From Flavobacterium amnicola (GTDB lineage: Bacteria; Bacteroidota; Bacteroidia; Flavobacteriales; Flavobacteriaceae): a stretch of 64,000 nucleotides of DNA. The DNA lies in assembly GCF_004122165.1 (NCBI RefSeq), contig NZ_SBKO01000001.1, forward strand, positions 868,001 to 932,000. Direction: 5' to 3'. Shown one piece after another: positions 7,321 through 17,482 of the stretch. The translations under genes and the position numbers were made by a program. The notes under the pieces were generated by a model that saw only the letters and a program-made list of their open reading frames with translations, was not told where the DNA came from and ran no database searches. Positions within the stretch are counted from its first letter, which is position 1, and every line of letters starts with the position of its first letter.

Positions 7321-10128
7321 ATGAGAATCTATTTTACTATTTTGTCATTGTTTATTAGCGTATTAACTTTTGCGCAAACGACAATTTCAGGAACCGTGAC
7401 GGATGCTAAGAGTCAGCCTGTTCCTGGTGCAAACGTAAAAATCGTAGGTGCGAGCGCAGGGACATCTACTGGTTTCGACGGTAAATTTTTATTAAAAACA
7501 CAAAACGCATTTCCTTTTACATTAGAAGTTTCTATGATGGGATTTGGGTCACAAACATTGGAAGTTGCTTCTAAAGAACAAGAAATTGTTGTTGTACTTG
7601 TAGAAGAATCAACTTCATTAAATGAAATCGTAGTATCTGCTTCTAGAGCTCCAGAGCGAATTATAGAGTCGCCAGTTACTATCGAAAGAATGGGGTTAAA
7701 AGATATTAAAAACACTACAGCACCGTCTTTCTACGAAGGTTTAGAAAACTTGAAAGACGTGCATTTTAACACAAGTAGTTTTAACTTTAAATCGATTAAT
7801 ACTCGTGGATTTGCAACAGTTGCTAACTCGCGTTTCATGCAGTTAGTAGACGGTATGGATAACTCTTCTCCTGCTTTGAACTTCGTATTAGGAAACCTTT
7901 TGGGAGTATCTGATGTGGATGTGGCAAATGTAGAGATTTTACCAGGAGCATCTTCAGCTTTATACGGTGCAAATGCTTTCAACGGAATTATGTTTATGAA
8001 CTCTAGAAGTCCATTTACGAAAGAAGGAATTTCTACGTATTTCAAATATGGTAGAACGAGCCAAAATGCAGCGGGTGAAAATCCTTTCTATGATTTTGGT
8101 GTAAGAGTTGCTAAAAAATTCACAGACCATTTTGCAGCAAAAGCAAACTTCACATACATGGAAGCAACTGAATGGATTGCTAATGATACCAGAAGTTTAA
8201 CTGATGGAGGTGTTGGTCATGATGTTAATCAAAACTATGATGGTTTAAACTTATATGGTGATGAGGTGACTACTTTCATTCCAAATGTAGGTCAAGTAAG
8301 TAGAACAGGTTATAGAGAACAAGATCTTAACGATAGTAAAATCAAAAATGCAAAATTTGATGCTTCGTTACACTTCCGCCCTTGGGCAAATTCTTCTAAT
8401 AATTTCGCAAAAGGAATTGAAATTATTGGACAACACAAATTAGGTTTCGGAAATACAGTTTATCAAGGTGCCAATAGATATGCGCTGAAAGATTTCTATA
8501 TGGATCAAACTAAATTCGAAGTTAAAGGTGATAATTTCTTCGTAAGAGCTTACAGAACAGCAGAAAATGCTGGAAATTCTTATGACATGCGTTTCGCGGC
8601 TTGGAATATTAATAGAGAAGCAAAATCGGATGTAGAATGGTTTACGAATTATGCAACTGCATTTCAATTGTCACAAGCTTATTTAGGTTCCAATGCCACT
8701 CAAGCTGCTGCTATTGGAAGAAATTATGCGGATCAAAATATTTTACCAACGACGGCTGGATTTAACTTATTACCACAATTTGCAAATGCTCCAGTGGGAC
8801 AACCAAGACTTGAGCCAGGATCTCCAGAATTTGTAAAAGCATTGGCAAAAGTTTCTTCAGATCCAAGTTTAATTACAGGGGCTAAATTCCAAGACAACTC
8901 AAAAATACACCATGCAGATGCAAATTACAACTTCAAAAATGAAGTAAAATTTGCTGAAATTCAAGTAGGTGGTTCTGCAAGAAAATACACTATGGATTCT
9001 AATGGTACTATCTTTACTGATACGCCTTCTGAACCATTAAAATATACTGAATATGGAGCGTATACTCAAATTCAAAAGAAATTCTTAAACGACAGAGCTA
9101 AATTTACAGGTTCGGTTCGTTACGACAAATCTCAAAACTTCGAAGGAAATTTCTCTCCAAGAGTTTCTATGACGTATGCTTTAGGTGCTGAGAAAAAACA
9201 CAATTTCCGTGCCTCTTACCAAACAGGTTTCCGTAATCCAACTACTCAAGATCAATACATTGGTTTAGATTTAGGGCCATTCGCTTTAATTGGATCTGCA
9301 AAAGACAACTTAACTCGTTATATTGAAACAAGACAAATTAGTACGCTTGGACAAACTTCATATGGACAACCATCTTCAGTTGTATTAACAGGAGTTGATG
9401 CGTATACAAAATCATATTCTTTAAAATCTGTTCAAGAAGTAGCTGCTACAGGTGATCCTAGTAAATTAGTAGTAGCAAACATTGGTTTAGTTAAACCAGA
9501 AAGAGTACAGGCTTTGGAATTGGGATATAGAACAATCATTGAAAAATTATCAGTTGATATTTCTGGATATTACAATACGTACAATGATTTCTTAAGTCAA
9601 GAAAGAGTAATTACACCTTATTATGGTTTTGGAACTCCTTTAGCTGCTGCTGCAATTGCTGCTGGAGATAGAAGAGTATTCCAAATTTACACGAATTCTG
9701 ATGTAAAAGTGGATTCTTACGGAGTAGGTGTTGGGGTGAATAGAAAAGTTGGAAAATTTGATGTCGGAGGTAGTTATAACTACTCAGGATTTGAATTTGA
9801 TCAAGCAGCTGATCCAGATTTTATTGCTGGTTTCAACACACCAAAACACAGAGCCAAAGGATCTTTTGGAAGTGAGAAATTGTTTAAAAACTTTGGTTTC
9901 AATACTAACGTAAGATGGAATACTGAATATTTATGGGAGTCGTCTTTCGTAGATGCAGTCGTTCCTGAAAATGTTGTGTTTGATGCGCAAATTAATTACT
10001 CTATTCCTTTCTTGAAATCAGTGGTTAAAGTAGGTGGTGCAAATATTGCAGGAAAAGATTATATTCAAGTACCTGGAGCAGGTATGATCGGAAGACAATA
10101 TTATGCTTCTTGGACAATTAATCCATAA
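7321..10128 (+). CDS. TonB-dependent outer membrane receptor with carboxypeptidase-like N-terminal domain
   Basis: A 935-residue outer-membrane transporter. Residues 1-19 are a signal peptide ending TFAQ. Residues about 20-105 form the carboxypeptidase-regulatory-like beta-sandwich typical of Bacteroidota receptors (TISGTVTDAKSQPVPGANV, then FDGKFLL). A TonB-box-like stretch (SLNEIVVSASRAPE) and the plug domain follow, with INTRGFATVANSRFMQLVDG near 160 and VEILPGASSALYGANAFNG near 204. The rest is a 22-strand-type barrel. The end (QYYASWTINP) lacks the usual final aromatic residue. It is followed after 33 nt by a GDSL lipoprotein gene and no SusD-like gene, so this is not a classic SusCD pair. 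The substrate is unknown; an ester or lipid is suggested by the neighbour. Confidence 0.92.
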   Translation: MRIYFTILSLFISVLTFAQTTISGTVTDAKSQPVPGANVKIVGASAGTSTGFDGKFLLKTQNAFPFTLEVSMMGFGSQTLEVASKEQEIVVVLVEESTSLNEIVVSASRAPERIIESPVTIERMGLKDIKNTTAPSFYEGLENLKDVHFNTSSFNFKSINTRGFATVANSRFMQLVDGMDNSSPALNFVLGNLLGVSDVDVANVEILPGASSALYGANAFNGIMFMNSRSPFTKEGISTYFKYGRTSQNAAGENPFYDFGVRVAKKFTDHFAAKANFTYMEATEWIANDTRSLTDGGVGHDVNQNYDGLNLYGDEVTTFIPNVGQVSRTGYREQDLNDSKIKNAKFDASLHFRPWANSSNNFAKGIEIIGQHKLGFGNTVYQGANRYALKDFYMDQTKFEVKGDNFFVRAYRTAENAGNSYDMRFAAWNINREAKSDVEWFTNYATAFQLSQAYLGSNATQAAAIGRNYADQNILPTTAGFNLLPQFANAPVGQPRLEPGSPEFVKALAKVSSDPSLITGAKFQDNSKIHHADANYNFKNEVKFAEIQVGGSARKYTMDSNGTIFTDTPSEPLKYTEYGAYTQIQKKFLNDRAKFTGSVRYDKSQNFEGNFSPRVSMTYALGAEKKHNFRASYQTGFRNPTTQDQYIGLDLGPFALIGSAKDNLTRYIETRQISTLGQTSYGQPSSVVLTGVDAYTKSYSLKSVQEVAATGDPSKLVVANIGLVKPERVQALELGYRTIIEKLSVDISGYYNTYNDFLSQERVITPYYGFGTPLAAAAIAAGDRRVFQIYTNSDVKVDSYGVGVGVNRKVGKFDVGGSYNYSGFEFDQAADPDFIAGFNTPKHRAKGSFGSEKLFKNFGFNTNVRWNTEYLWESSFVDAVVPENVVFDAQINYSIPFLKSVVKVGGANIAGKDYIQVPGAGMIGRQYYASWTINP

Positions 10129-10161
10129 TAAATCAAGGTATAACTTATTAAAGTAAAAAAT

Positions 10162-11724
10162 ATGATTAAAAATATGAAATGGCTATTCTTGGTTTCCTTA
10201 ACCTTTGTAGCGTGTGATAAAGATGACGATACGGTTGCTGAAATTCCAGTAACTCCAGGGTCAGCAAATTTTTCTAAGTATGTTGCTTTAGGGGATTCAT
10301 TTGCAGCAGGATTTAGTGATGGTGCATTGTTTGCTAAAGGACAAGATAATTCCTATCCAAGTTTATTAGCGAAGCAATTTGCTCAAGTTGGAGGCGGATC
10401 ATTTAAAGTTCCTTATATGAATGATAACACAGGTGGGTTATTATTTGGAGGTGCTCCTTTCCCTGGAGATCCTTCTCAGTTTGCACCGCGTTTAGTACTA
10501 AAAGGTTTTTTCGATGCCTCTACTCCAAATATCGGTTTGGTTTCTCCTCCAGGAACTCAAACTACAGAAGCGACTACGGTACTAGCGGGTCCTTTTAATA
10601 ATTTTGGAATCCCAGGTGCTAAAAGTTTTCATTTGTTAGCTGCTGGTTACGGTAGTTCTGCAGGAAACCCTTACTTTAGACGTTTTGCTTCGGCACCAAG
10701 TACTACAGTTTTAGCTGATGCGCTTTCTCAAAACCCAACTTTCTTTTCTTTATGGATTGGAGGTAATGATGTTTTAGGATATGCGTTGTCTGGTGGTGAT
10801 GGTTCAAACCCAATTACTCCAACGGCAAATTTTGAAGCTGCATATAACGATTTGGCAACACAACTGTCAGCGGGTGGTAAAAAAGGTGTTGTAGCTAATT
10901 TACCTTATGTAAATAATTTACCTCACTTTACGACAGTTCCTTACAATCCTTTAACGCCAAAAGCTTTAGGAGCTGGAGACGCTGCAGTAGGTGAAGCAAC
11001 AATTACTGCTTTAAATGCACAATTATATGGACCATTAAAAGGGGCTTTATCGCATCCTTTATGTACTTCTGCTGATGCTAATTCAGCAAGTAGAATTGCT
11101 TTGTTTGTTTCAGGTGGGAAAAATAAATTGTTAATTAAAGACGAAAGTTTAGTAAATCTTTCATCACAATTAACAACATTGTTTACGCCTTCTTTGGGGC
11201 CTGCAAATGCTGCCTTTTACGGAATGGTATTTGGTCAAGCTAGACAAGCAACAGATAAAGATTTGATTTTGTTGCCAACACAATCTGTAATCGGTACTGC
11301 ACCAACTGCTTCAAACTCTGGTTTAGGTTTCCCTCCACCAGCACCATTGAATAAATTTGGTGTAACATATCCATTACAAGACAAGCATTTGTTAGTTCCT
11401 TCGGAATTGGATGCTATCAAAGTGGCTACAGATGCTTATAATGTAACTATTGCTAATGCAGCTAAAGATCATAATTTGGCTTTTGTTGATGCTAAAGCGA
11501 TTATGGCAAAATTAGTGAACGGTGGATATCGTTTTGGTAACTATCACATGTCGGCTTCGTTTTTAACAGGAGGAGCTTTCTCTTTAGATGGTGTTCATCC
11601 AGGTGCTAGAGGTTATGCTTTAATTGCAAATAGCTTTTTAGAAGCAATTAATGTTAAATATGGTGCTACTTTTAGACCAATTGATTTGGGCTTATACCCA
11701 ACACAATATCCAACTTCTCTATAG
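10162..11724 (+). CDS. SGNH/GDSL-family hydrolase lipoprotein
   Basis: A 520-residue surface or periplasmic lipoprotein. The signal ends in LTFVAC, with Cys19 followed by acidic DKDDD, a composition common in exported Bacteroidota lipoproteins. Block I is YVALGDSFAAGFSDG near residue 41 with the nucleophile serine. Block III is WIGGNDVLG near 199. Block V is DGVHPGARGYALIAN near 475 with the Asp-x-x-His pair. Long insertions between blocks I and III carry Gly, Pro and Ala-rich loops. Start could be the ATG at 10162 or the one four codons later (MKWLFL); both keep the signal peptide. It probably acts on an ester whose products enter through the receptor upstream. Confidence 0.88.
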   Translation: MIKNMKWLFLVSLTFVACDKDDDTVAEIPVTPGSANFSKYVALGDSFAAGFSDGALFAKGQDNSYPSLLAKQFAQVGGGSFKVPYMNDNTGGLLFGGAPFPGDPSQFAPRLVLKGFFDASTPNIGLVSPPGTQTTEATTVLAGPFNNFGIPGAKSFHLLAAGYGSSAGNPYFRRFASAPSTTVLADALSQNPTFFSLWIGGNDVLGYALSGGDGSNPITPTANFEAAYNDLATQLSAGGKKGVVANLPYVNNLPHFTTVPYNPLTPKALGAGDAAVGEATITALNAQLYGPLKGALSHPLCTSADANSASRIALFVSGGKNKLLIKDESLVNLSSQLTTLFTPSLGPANAAFYGMVFGQARQATDKDLILLPTQSVIGTAPTASNSGLGFPPPAPLNKFGVTYPLQDKHLLVPSELDAIKVATDAYNVTIANAAKDHNLAFVDAKAIMAKLVNGGYRFGNYHMSASFLTGGAFSLDGVHPGARGYALIANSFLEAINVKYGATFRPIDLGLYPTQYPTSL

Positions 11725-11750
11725 TAAGTTGAAAATATAATAACTTTAAA

Positions 11751-11776
11751 ACCATCACATTAAGTGGTGGTTTTTT
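11751..11776 (+). terminator. Terminator after the receptor/GDSL pair
   Basis: An 8-bp stem ACCATCAC/GTGGTGGT (one G-T pair) with a 5-nt loop is followed by T5, 27 nt after the GDSL stop. Confidence 0.85.
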
Positions 11777-11815
11777 GTTTTTATTCATATTCATTAAAAA
11801 AACCAAAATTTTATA

Positions 11816-11845
11816 TTGCAATTCACAATTATACATTTATCTTTG
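11816..11845 (+). promoter_or_regulatory. Promoter of atpDC
   Basis: TTG at 11816-11818 is followed after 19 nt by TATCTTTG at 11838-11845. Both the -33 and -7 boxes match the Bacteroidota consensus with ideal spacing. The predicted start is near 11852, giving a leader of about 50 nt before atpD. Confidence 0.85.
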
Positions 11846-11883
11846 CGCTTTGAAAAAACACTTTGTTTTTGATAACTAAATAG

Positions 11884-13416
<1,533 letters not shown>

Positions 13417-13427
13417 TCAATTAAAAT

Positions 13428-13709
13428 ATGATTTTAGAAATAGTATCACCAGAAGCCACTTTATTTAAAGGAGAAGTTATTTCGGTAGCCGTTCCTGGAG
13501 TAAATGGTGAGTTCCAAATGTTAAATAATCACGCGCCAATCGTGTCATTATTAAAAGAAGGAAACGTAAAAATTGTAGGTTCTGATTTGAAAATTGCCAA
13601 AGAATTTAAAGCAAAATTCAATAAAGTAAACGAACAAACATTTTGGTTGCCAATTAATTCTGGAACTATCGAAATGAACGATAATAAAGTAATTGTTTTA
13701 GCCGACTAA
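13428..13709 (+). CDS. atpC: F1 ATP synthase subunit epsilon, short form
   Basis: A rotor stalk subunit located 11 nt after atpD. It contains the N-terminal beta-sandwich (MILEIVSPEATLFKGEV, then GVNGEFQMLNNHAPIVSLL) that binds gamma and the c-ring. At 93 residues it is about 40 shorter than the common form. The C-terminal helical hairpin that inhibits ATP hydrolysis in many bacteria is missing. The stop is followed by a clean terminator, so the short length is genuine and typical of the phylum. Hydrolysis control by the epsilon C-terminus is therefore unlikely here. Confidence 0.96.
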   Translation: MILEIVSPEATLFKGEVISVAVPGVNGEFQMLNNHAPIVSLLKEGNVKIVGSDLKIAKEFKAKFNKVNEQTFWLPINSGTIEMNDNKVIVLAD

Positions 13710-13730
13710 GACGATTCAAAATAAAAGTAG

Positions 13731-13760
13731 AAAGCCAAGCAGAAATGTTTGGCTTTTTTT
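13731..13760 (+). terminator. Terminator after atpC
   Basis: A 10-bp stem AAAGCCAAGC/GTTTGGCTTT (one G-T pair) with a 6-nt loop runs into a T-tract, 21 nt after the atpC stop. Confidence 0.92.
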
Positions 13761-13788
13761 ATACTTTAGATTGATAATATGTAGAAAT

Positions 13789-14265
13789 ATGAAATCAAAA
13801 ATAACCTACCTTCTTTTGGCACTTATGCTGTTTGGTGCAACCACTATCTCCGCACAACAAGTTGCTTGTACCCTGCCTTTGCAAAATGCCAAAACTAATA
13901 AAAGCATCAACACTTGTACAAAATCCGATCCCGATAAAATACAAGCCATTATTGGCAAAGCAACAACGATTGATAAGCAAGTCTATGAAAAAGACGAAGC
14001 TCCGATATTTACCCTCAATTACGATGGTTTGGTCATTGAAATGCAAAGCGGCGTAATCAAAAACATTACCATCACCAATAAAAAATGGAAATTGAACGGA
14101 TTAACTATTGGCTCTACTTTTGATCAGGTGGTTGCCAAACACGAACAAATCAAAAAAATCTATGCGGCCGACTTTAATTTCAAAATAAAAGACACCAAAG
14201 GTTGTTTGTTTATAGAGGTTGACGAACTCAAAAACGTCAAGAAAATTGGAGTTGTTTTTTTATAA
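13789..14265 (+). CDS. Small secreted protein of unknown function
   Basis: A 158-residue protein that I do not recognise. I chose the ATG at 13789 because it opens directly into a signal peptide (MKSKITYLLLALMLFGATT, then ISAQQ). The frame can be read upstream from a TTG at 13771, but that would put six extra residues before the signal. The mature protein has a basic, Lys-rich composition, two early cysteines (VACTLPLQ and INTCTKSD) and one late cysteine (KGCLFIEVD). The pattern IIGKATTIDKQVYEKD, then TLNYDGLVIEMQSGVIKNITITN, then LTIGSTFDQVVAKH suggests a small alpha-beta domain of two repeated halves. It stands between terminated atpDC and the bio cluster. Confidence 0.8.
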   Translation: MKSKITYLLLALMLFGATTISAQQVACTLPLQNAKTNKSINTCTKSDPDKIQAIIGKATTIDKQVYEKDEAPIFTLNYDGLVIEMQSGVIKNITITNKKWKLNGLTIGSTFDQVVAKHEQIKKIYAADFNFKIKDTKGCLFIEVDELKNVKKIGVVFL

Positions 14266-14283
14266 TGTAATATTCTACGTTTG
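14252..14283 (+). promoter_or_regulatory. Candidate promoter of bioF
   Basis: TTG at 14252-14254, then 21 nt, then TACGTTTG at 14276-14283. This predicts a start near 14290 and a leader of about 14 nt before the bioF ATG at 14304. The element overlaps the end of the preceding gene. Confidence 0.6.
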
Positions 14284-14303
14284 TAATACTTTACCTTTGT
14301 TGT

Positions 14304-15446
14304 ATGAGGTTTCCAAAATCGTTATCCCATAAATTAGAACAGCGAAAGCAAAACAATGCTTTACGCAGTTTGCCAGTGGTTGCTAATCGAATCGATTTTT
14401 CTTCCAATGATTATTTGGGTTTTTCAAAATCAGAAGTAATCTTTGATCAAACGCATCAATTCTTGGTCGATAATCACTTCAAAATAAACGGAGCCACCGG
14501 GTCACGCTTAATTTCTGGGAATCATAGTCTGTATCAAAAAACGGAAGATGTTATAGCGCAATTTCATGAATGTGAATCCGCTTTAATCTTCAATTCGGGT
14601 TATGATGCCAATGTGGGTTTTTTTAGCGCTGTGCCGCAGCGCAATGATGTAATTTTGTACGACGAATTATGTCACGCCTCCATTCGCGATGGAATTCAAC
14701 TCTCTAATGCCAAATCCTATAAATTCCAACATAACGATGTAGAGGATTTAGAAAGACTTATAAAACGCAGTCAAAACGAATCAACGGTAATCTATGTAGC
14801 TATCGAATCGGTGTACTCGATGGATGGTGATTCACCCCATCTAGAAGAAATGGTGCAGTTGTGTGAAAAGTACAACTGTTATTTGGTGGTCGATGAAGCG
14901 CACGCATTGGGTGTTTTTGGCGAAAAAGGAGAAGGATTGCTACAAAGCTTAGGATTTCAGAATCGTGTTTTCGCCCGAATTATGACTTTCGGAAAAGGAT
15001 TAGGATGTCATGGAGCAGCTATTTTAGGTAGTTCAGAATTACAACAGTATTTGGTCAATTTCGCCCGAAGTTTTATTTATACTACTGGACTTTCGCCGCA
15101 TGCCGTGGCGACTATTTTGATCGCCTATCAGCAATTGGAATTGGATTCCGATGCCATTCTCAAATTGAAAGAAAATAGTGTACATTTCAATCAACAAAAG
15201 ATGCTACTCGGCTTAAAAAACATGTTTGTCTATAGTAAATCGGCCATTCAATGCGCCATTATTCCGGGTAACGAAAAAGTAAAGACCATAGCATTACAAT
15301 TCCAAGAAAAAGGCTTTGATGTCAAACCTATTTTGTCGCCAACTGTTCCGGAAGGACAAGAACGATTGCGTTTTTGTTTGCATGCATACAATTCGAAAGC
15401 AGAAATCTCCTTAGTATTGGAAACACTTTCGAAATTAATTTTTTAA
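14304..15446 (+). CDS. bioF: 8-amino-7-oxononanoate synthase
   Basis: This PLP enzyme condenses pimeloyl-thioester with L-alanine in biotin synthesis. It is 380 residues, normal for the alpha-oxoamine synthase family. Motifs include IDFSSNDYLGFS near residue 29, NGATGSRLISGNHSLYQ near 58, the cofactor-ring region ELCHASIRDGIQLSNA near 120, VVDEAHALGVFG near 196, and the PLP lysine K231 in TFGKGLGCHGAA. It is the first gene of bioF-bioD-bioA. The downstream gap to bioD holds a short repeat. Confidence 0.95.
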   Translation: MRFPKSLSHKLEQRKQNNALRSLPVVANRIDFSSNDYLGFSKSEVIFDQTHQFLVDNHFKINGATGSRLISGNHSLYQKTEDVIAQFHECESALIFNSGYDANVGFFSAVPQRNDVILYDELCHASIRDGIQLSNAKSYKFQHNDVEDLERLIKRSQNESTVIYVAIESVYSMDGDSPHLEEMVQLCEKYNCYLVVDEAHALGVFGEKGEGLLQSLGFQNRVFARIMTFGKGLGCHGAAILGSSELQQYLVNFARSFIYTTGLSPHAVATILIAYQQLELDSDAILKLKENSVHFNQQKMLLGLKNMFVYSKSAIQCAIIPGNEKVKTIALQFQEKGFDVKPILSPTVPEGQERLRFCLHAYNSKAEISLVLETLSKLIF

Positions 15447-15489
15447 TCTTTGTGAACTTTGCTCAATCTTTGCGAACTTTGCGGTTAAA
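15446..15489 (+). repeat. Tandem CTTTGCGAA intergenic repeat between bioF and bioD
   Basis: Two 17-nt copies, ATCTTTGTGAACTTTGC at 15446 and ATCTTTGCGAACTTTGC at 15466, sit in direct orientation with a 20-nt period, ending in GGTTAAAC. A relative of the second copy occurs again at 17449-17470 after bioA. It covers the first codon position of the bioF stop and stops 8 nt before the bioD start. Confidence 0.75.
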
Positions 15490-15497
15490 CAAATCAC

Positions 15498-16118
15498 ATG
15501 AAACTATTCATCACAGGTATATCAACCGATGTCGGTAAAACTATTGCTTCTGCCATCATTACCGAAGCTTTAGAGGCCGATTATTGGAAACCGGTACAAG
15601 CAGGCGATTTAGACAATTCAGACAGCCATAAAATCAAAAAGTATATTTCAAACACGACAACGGTTATCCATGAGAATAGTTACCAGCTCCATACACCAGC
15701 GAGTCCACATTTTGCGGCACAATTGGACGGCATAACGATCGATTTGAACAAAATTGTCGCCCCCACAACCAAAAATCATTTAGTAATCGAAGGGGCAGGA
15801 GGTATTTTTGTTCCACTGAATGAAAAAGATTGTGTAATCGATTTGATTCAGAAAGACTATAAAGTGATTGTGGTTTCCAGACATTACTTGGGTAGTATCA
15901 ATCATACGTTGCTGACCATTGAAGCGTTGCAAAATAGAAACATTAAACTGGCTGGAATTGTATTCTCCGGAGATGAAAACCAGGCGACCGAATCCATAAT
16001 TTTGAATAAAACAGGGTTAAAATGTATCGGTCGAATCGATCAAGAGCCGTATTTTGACCAAAATGTAGTAAAATATTACGCCGATTTATTCCGTGAAACT
16101 ATTTTAAGTTTAGCATAA
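15498..16118 (+). CDS. bioD: Dethiobiotin synthetase
   Basis: An ATP-dependent carboxylase that closes the ureido ring, turning 7,8-diaminopelargonate into dethiobiotin. It has 206 residues. The P-loop is GISTDVGKT at residues 7-15. The substrate-binding YWKPVQAGDLDNSDSHKI follows near 31. The second family motif VIEGAGGIFVPLNE is near 96, and an AGIVFSGDE segment near 152 begins the base-recognition part. It starts 51 nt after bioF and ends 11 nt before bioA. Confidence 0.95.
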   Translation: MKLFITGISTDVGKTIASAIITEALEADYWKPVQAGDLDNSDSHKIKKYISNTTTVIHENSYQLHTPASPHFAAQLDGITIDLNKIVAPTTKNHLVIEGAGGIFVPLNEKDCVIDLIQKDYKVIVVSRHYLGSINHTLLTIEALQNRNIKLAGIVFSGDENQATESIILNKTGLKCIGRIDQEPYFDQNVVKYYADLFRETILSLA

Positions 16119-16129
16119 ATCAAACGAAA

Positions 16130-17404
16130 ATGAATTTATCAGAAAGAGATAGCCAATACAATTGGCACCCTTATACGCAGCACAAAACGGCACAATCGCA
16201 CATTGCCATTACAAAAGGTGAGGGCGCGTTGTTGTGGGATGAAAATAACAACCAATACATCGATGCGATTGCCTCGTGGTGGGTGAATCCTTTCGGGCAT
16301 TCCAATAGGTTTATTGCCGATGCGATTTACAAACAATTGACGACTTTGGAACATGTGCTTTTCGGTGGTTTCACTCACGAACCTGCGGTTCAAGTCGCTG
16401 AAAAGTTAATGGAAATTTTACCCAACAATCAAAAGAAACTGTTTTTTTCCGACAATGGTTCGACGGCTGTGGAAATCGCTATAAAGGTAGCCCTGCAGTA
16501 TTTTTACAATAAAGGACAAAAGCGAACTAAAATAATTGCTTTCGAAAATGCGTTTCACGGCGATACGTTTGCTGCTATGGCAACAAGCGGTATTTCTTTT
16601 TTTACAGAAGCGTTTCAAGGCTCGATGATTGATGTGGTTCGGATTCCCGTTCCCACCAAAGGAAATGAAAAGACGAGTTTAGAAGCGTTGGAAAAACTGG
16701 TGGCAACCAATGATTTTGCAGGATTTATCTTCGAACCCCTTGTGCAAGGTGCGGCAGGTATGGTCATGTATGAAGCTTCGGAATTGGATAAATTGATTTC
16801 GCTTTGTCAAAAGCATGGAGTGTTTACGATTGCCGATGAAGTGATGACAGGTTTTGGAAAAACCGGAAAAAATTTCGCCTGTGATTATCTAAAGAGCCAA
16901 CCCGATATGATGTGTTTGTCGAAAGCCTTAACTGGAGGGACGATTCCGATGGCGATTACGACGTTTACCCAACAAATCTTTGAAGGTTTTTACGATGACG
17001 ATGTTAATAAAGCATTGTTTCACGGACATACTTTTACGGCAAATCCTACAGGATGTGCAGCTGCTTTGGCCAGTATGCAATTGTTGGAATCGGAAGCCAT
17101 GCATCAGAATATCCAACGAGTGAATAAACGTCATTTGGCATTTCAACAGAAAATAGAACAACATCCAAGAGTGAAAACGACGCGAGTGCTCGGAGTGATT
17201 TTTGCCATGGAATTTAAAACCGATAGTGCTGAATCCTATTATGGAAACTTTCGAAACAAACTCTATACTTTTTTCATTGCAAACGGAATTATTTTACGCC
17301 CAGTAGGAAACATCGTGTACATCTTACCGCCGTATATCATTTCGGATGACCAATTGGAAAAAGTCTATCAAGCCATTGAGAAAGCATTAGAAGAAGTGTA
17401 TTAA
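16130..17404 (+). CDS. bioA: Adenosylmethionine--8-amino-7-oxononanoate aminotransferase
   Basis: A class III PLP aminotransferase that makes 7,8-diaminopelargonate from KAPA using S-adenosylmethionine. It has 424 residues. The N-terminal YNWHPYTQHKT and IDAIASWWVNPFGHSN are characteristic of BioA. Other motifs are FFSDNGSTAVEIAIKVALQY near 104, FENAFHGDTFAAMATSG near 139, IADEVMTGFGKTGKNFACD near 233, the PLP lysine K265 in CLSKALTGGT, and HGHTFTANPTGCAAALAS near 300. The gene order bioF-bioD-bioA is seen, while bioB, bioC and bioH are not in the window. Confidence 0.96.
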   Translation: MNLSERDSQYNWHPYTQHKTAQSHIAITKGEGALLWDENNNQYIDAIASWWVNPFGHSNRFIADAIYKQLTTLEHVLFGGFTHEPAVQVAEKLMEILPNNQKKLFFSDNGSTAVEIAIKVALQYFYNKGQKRTKIIAFENAFHGDTFAAMATSGISFFTEAFQGSMIDVVRIPVPTKGNEKTSLEALEKLVATNDFAGFIFEPLVQGAAGMVMYEASELDKLISLCQKHGVFTIADEVMTGFGKTGKNFACDYLKSQPDMMCLSKALTGGTIPMAITTFTQQIFEGFYDDDVNKALFHGHTFTANPTGCAAALASMQLLESEAMHQNIQRVNKRHLAFQQKIEQHPRVKTTRVLGVIFAMEFKTDSAESYYGNFRNKLYTFFIANGIILRPVGNIVYILPPYIISDDQLEKVYQAIEKALEEVY

Positions 17405-17434
17405 AATTGCAATAAGATTTACATTGCTTGGTGT

Positions 17435-17470
17435 ACTTTGCGAAAAACTTTGCGACCTTTGCCGTTACAT
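17435..17470 (+). repeat. CTTTGCGAA-type intergenic repeat after bioA
   Basis: Two CTTTGCGA units plus a CTTTGC unit. The segment 17449-17470 matches 15468-15489 at 19 of 22 positions (core CTTTGCGAnCTTTGCnGTTA). An open frame can be read through it into the next gene, which would falsely extend that protein by 15 residues. Confidence 0.7.
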
Positions 17471-17482
17471 AAAAACAGTATT

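Noticed and set aside
14292..14299. Second TAnnTTTG match (TACCTTTG) before bioF
   Set aside because: It ends 4 nt before the ATG, so transcription would start inside the codon; the element at 14276 fits better.
15446..15489. CRISPR-like array from the tandem repeat
   Set aside because: There are two units with a 3-nt gap and no spacers, and no cas genes are present.
17438..17482. Upstream TTG start for the ketoacyl-synthase-like gene
   Set aside because: The added 15 codons consist of the CTTTGCGAA intergenic repeat and have no counterpart in the enzyme family.
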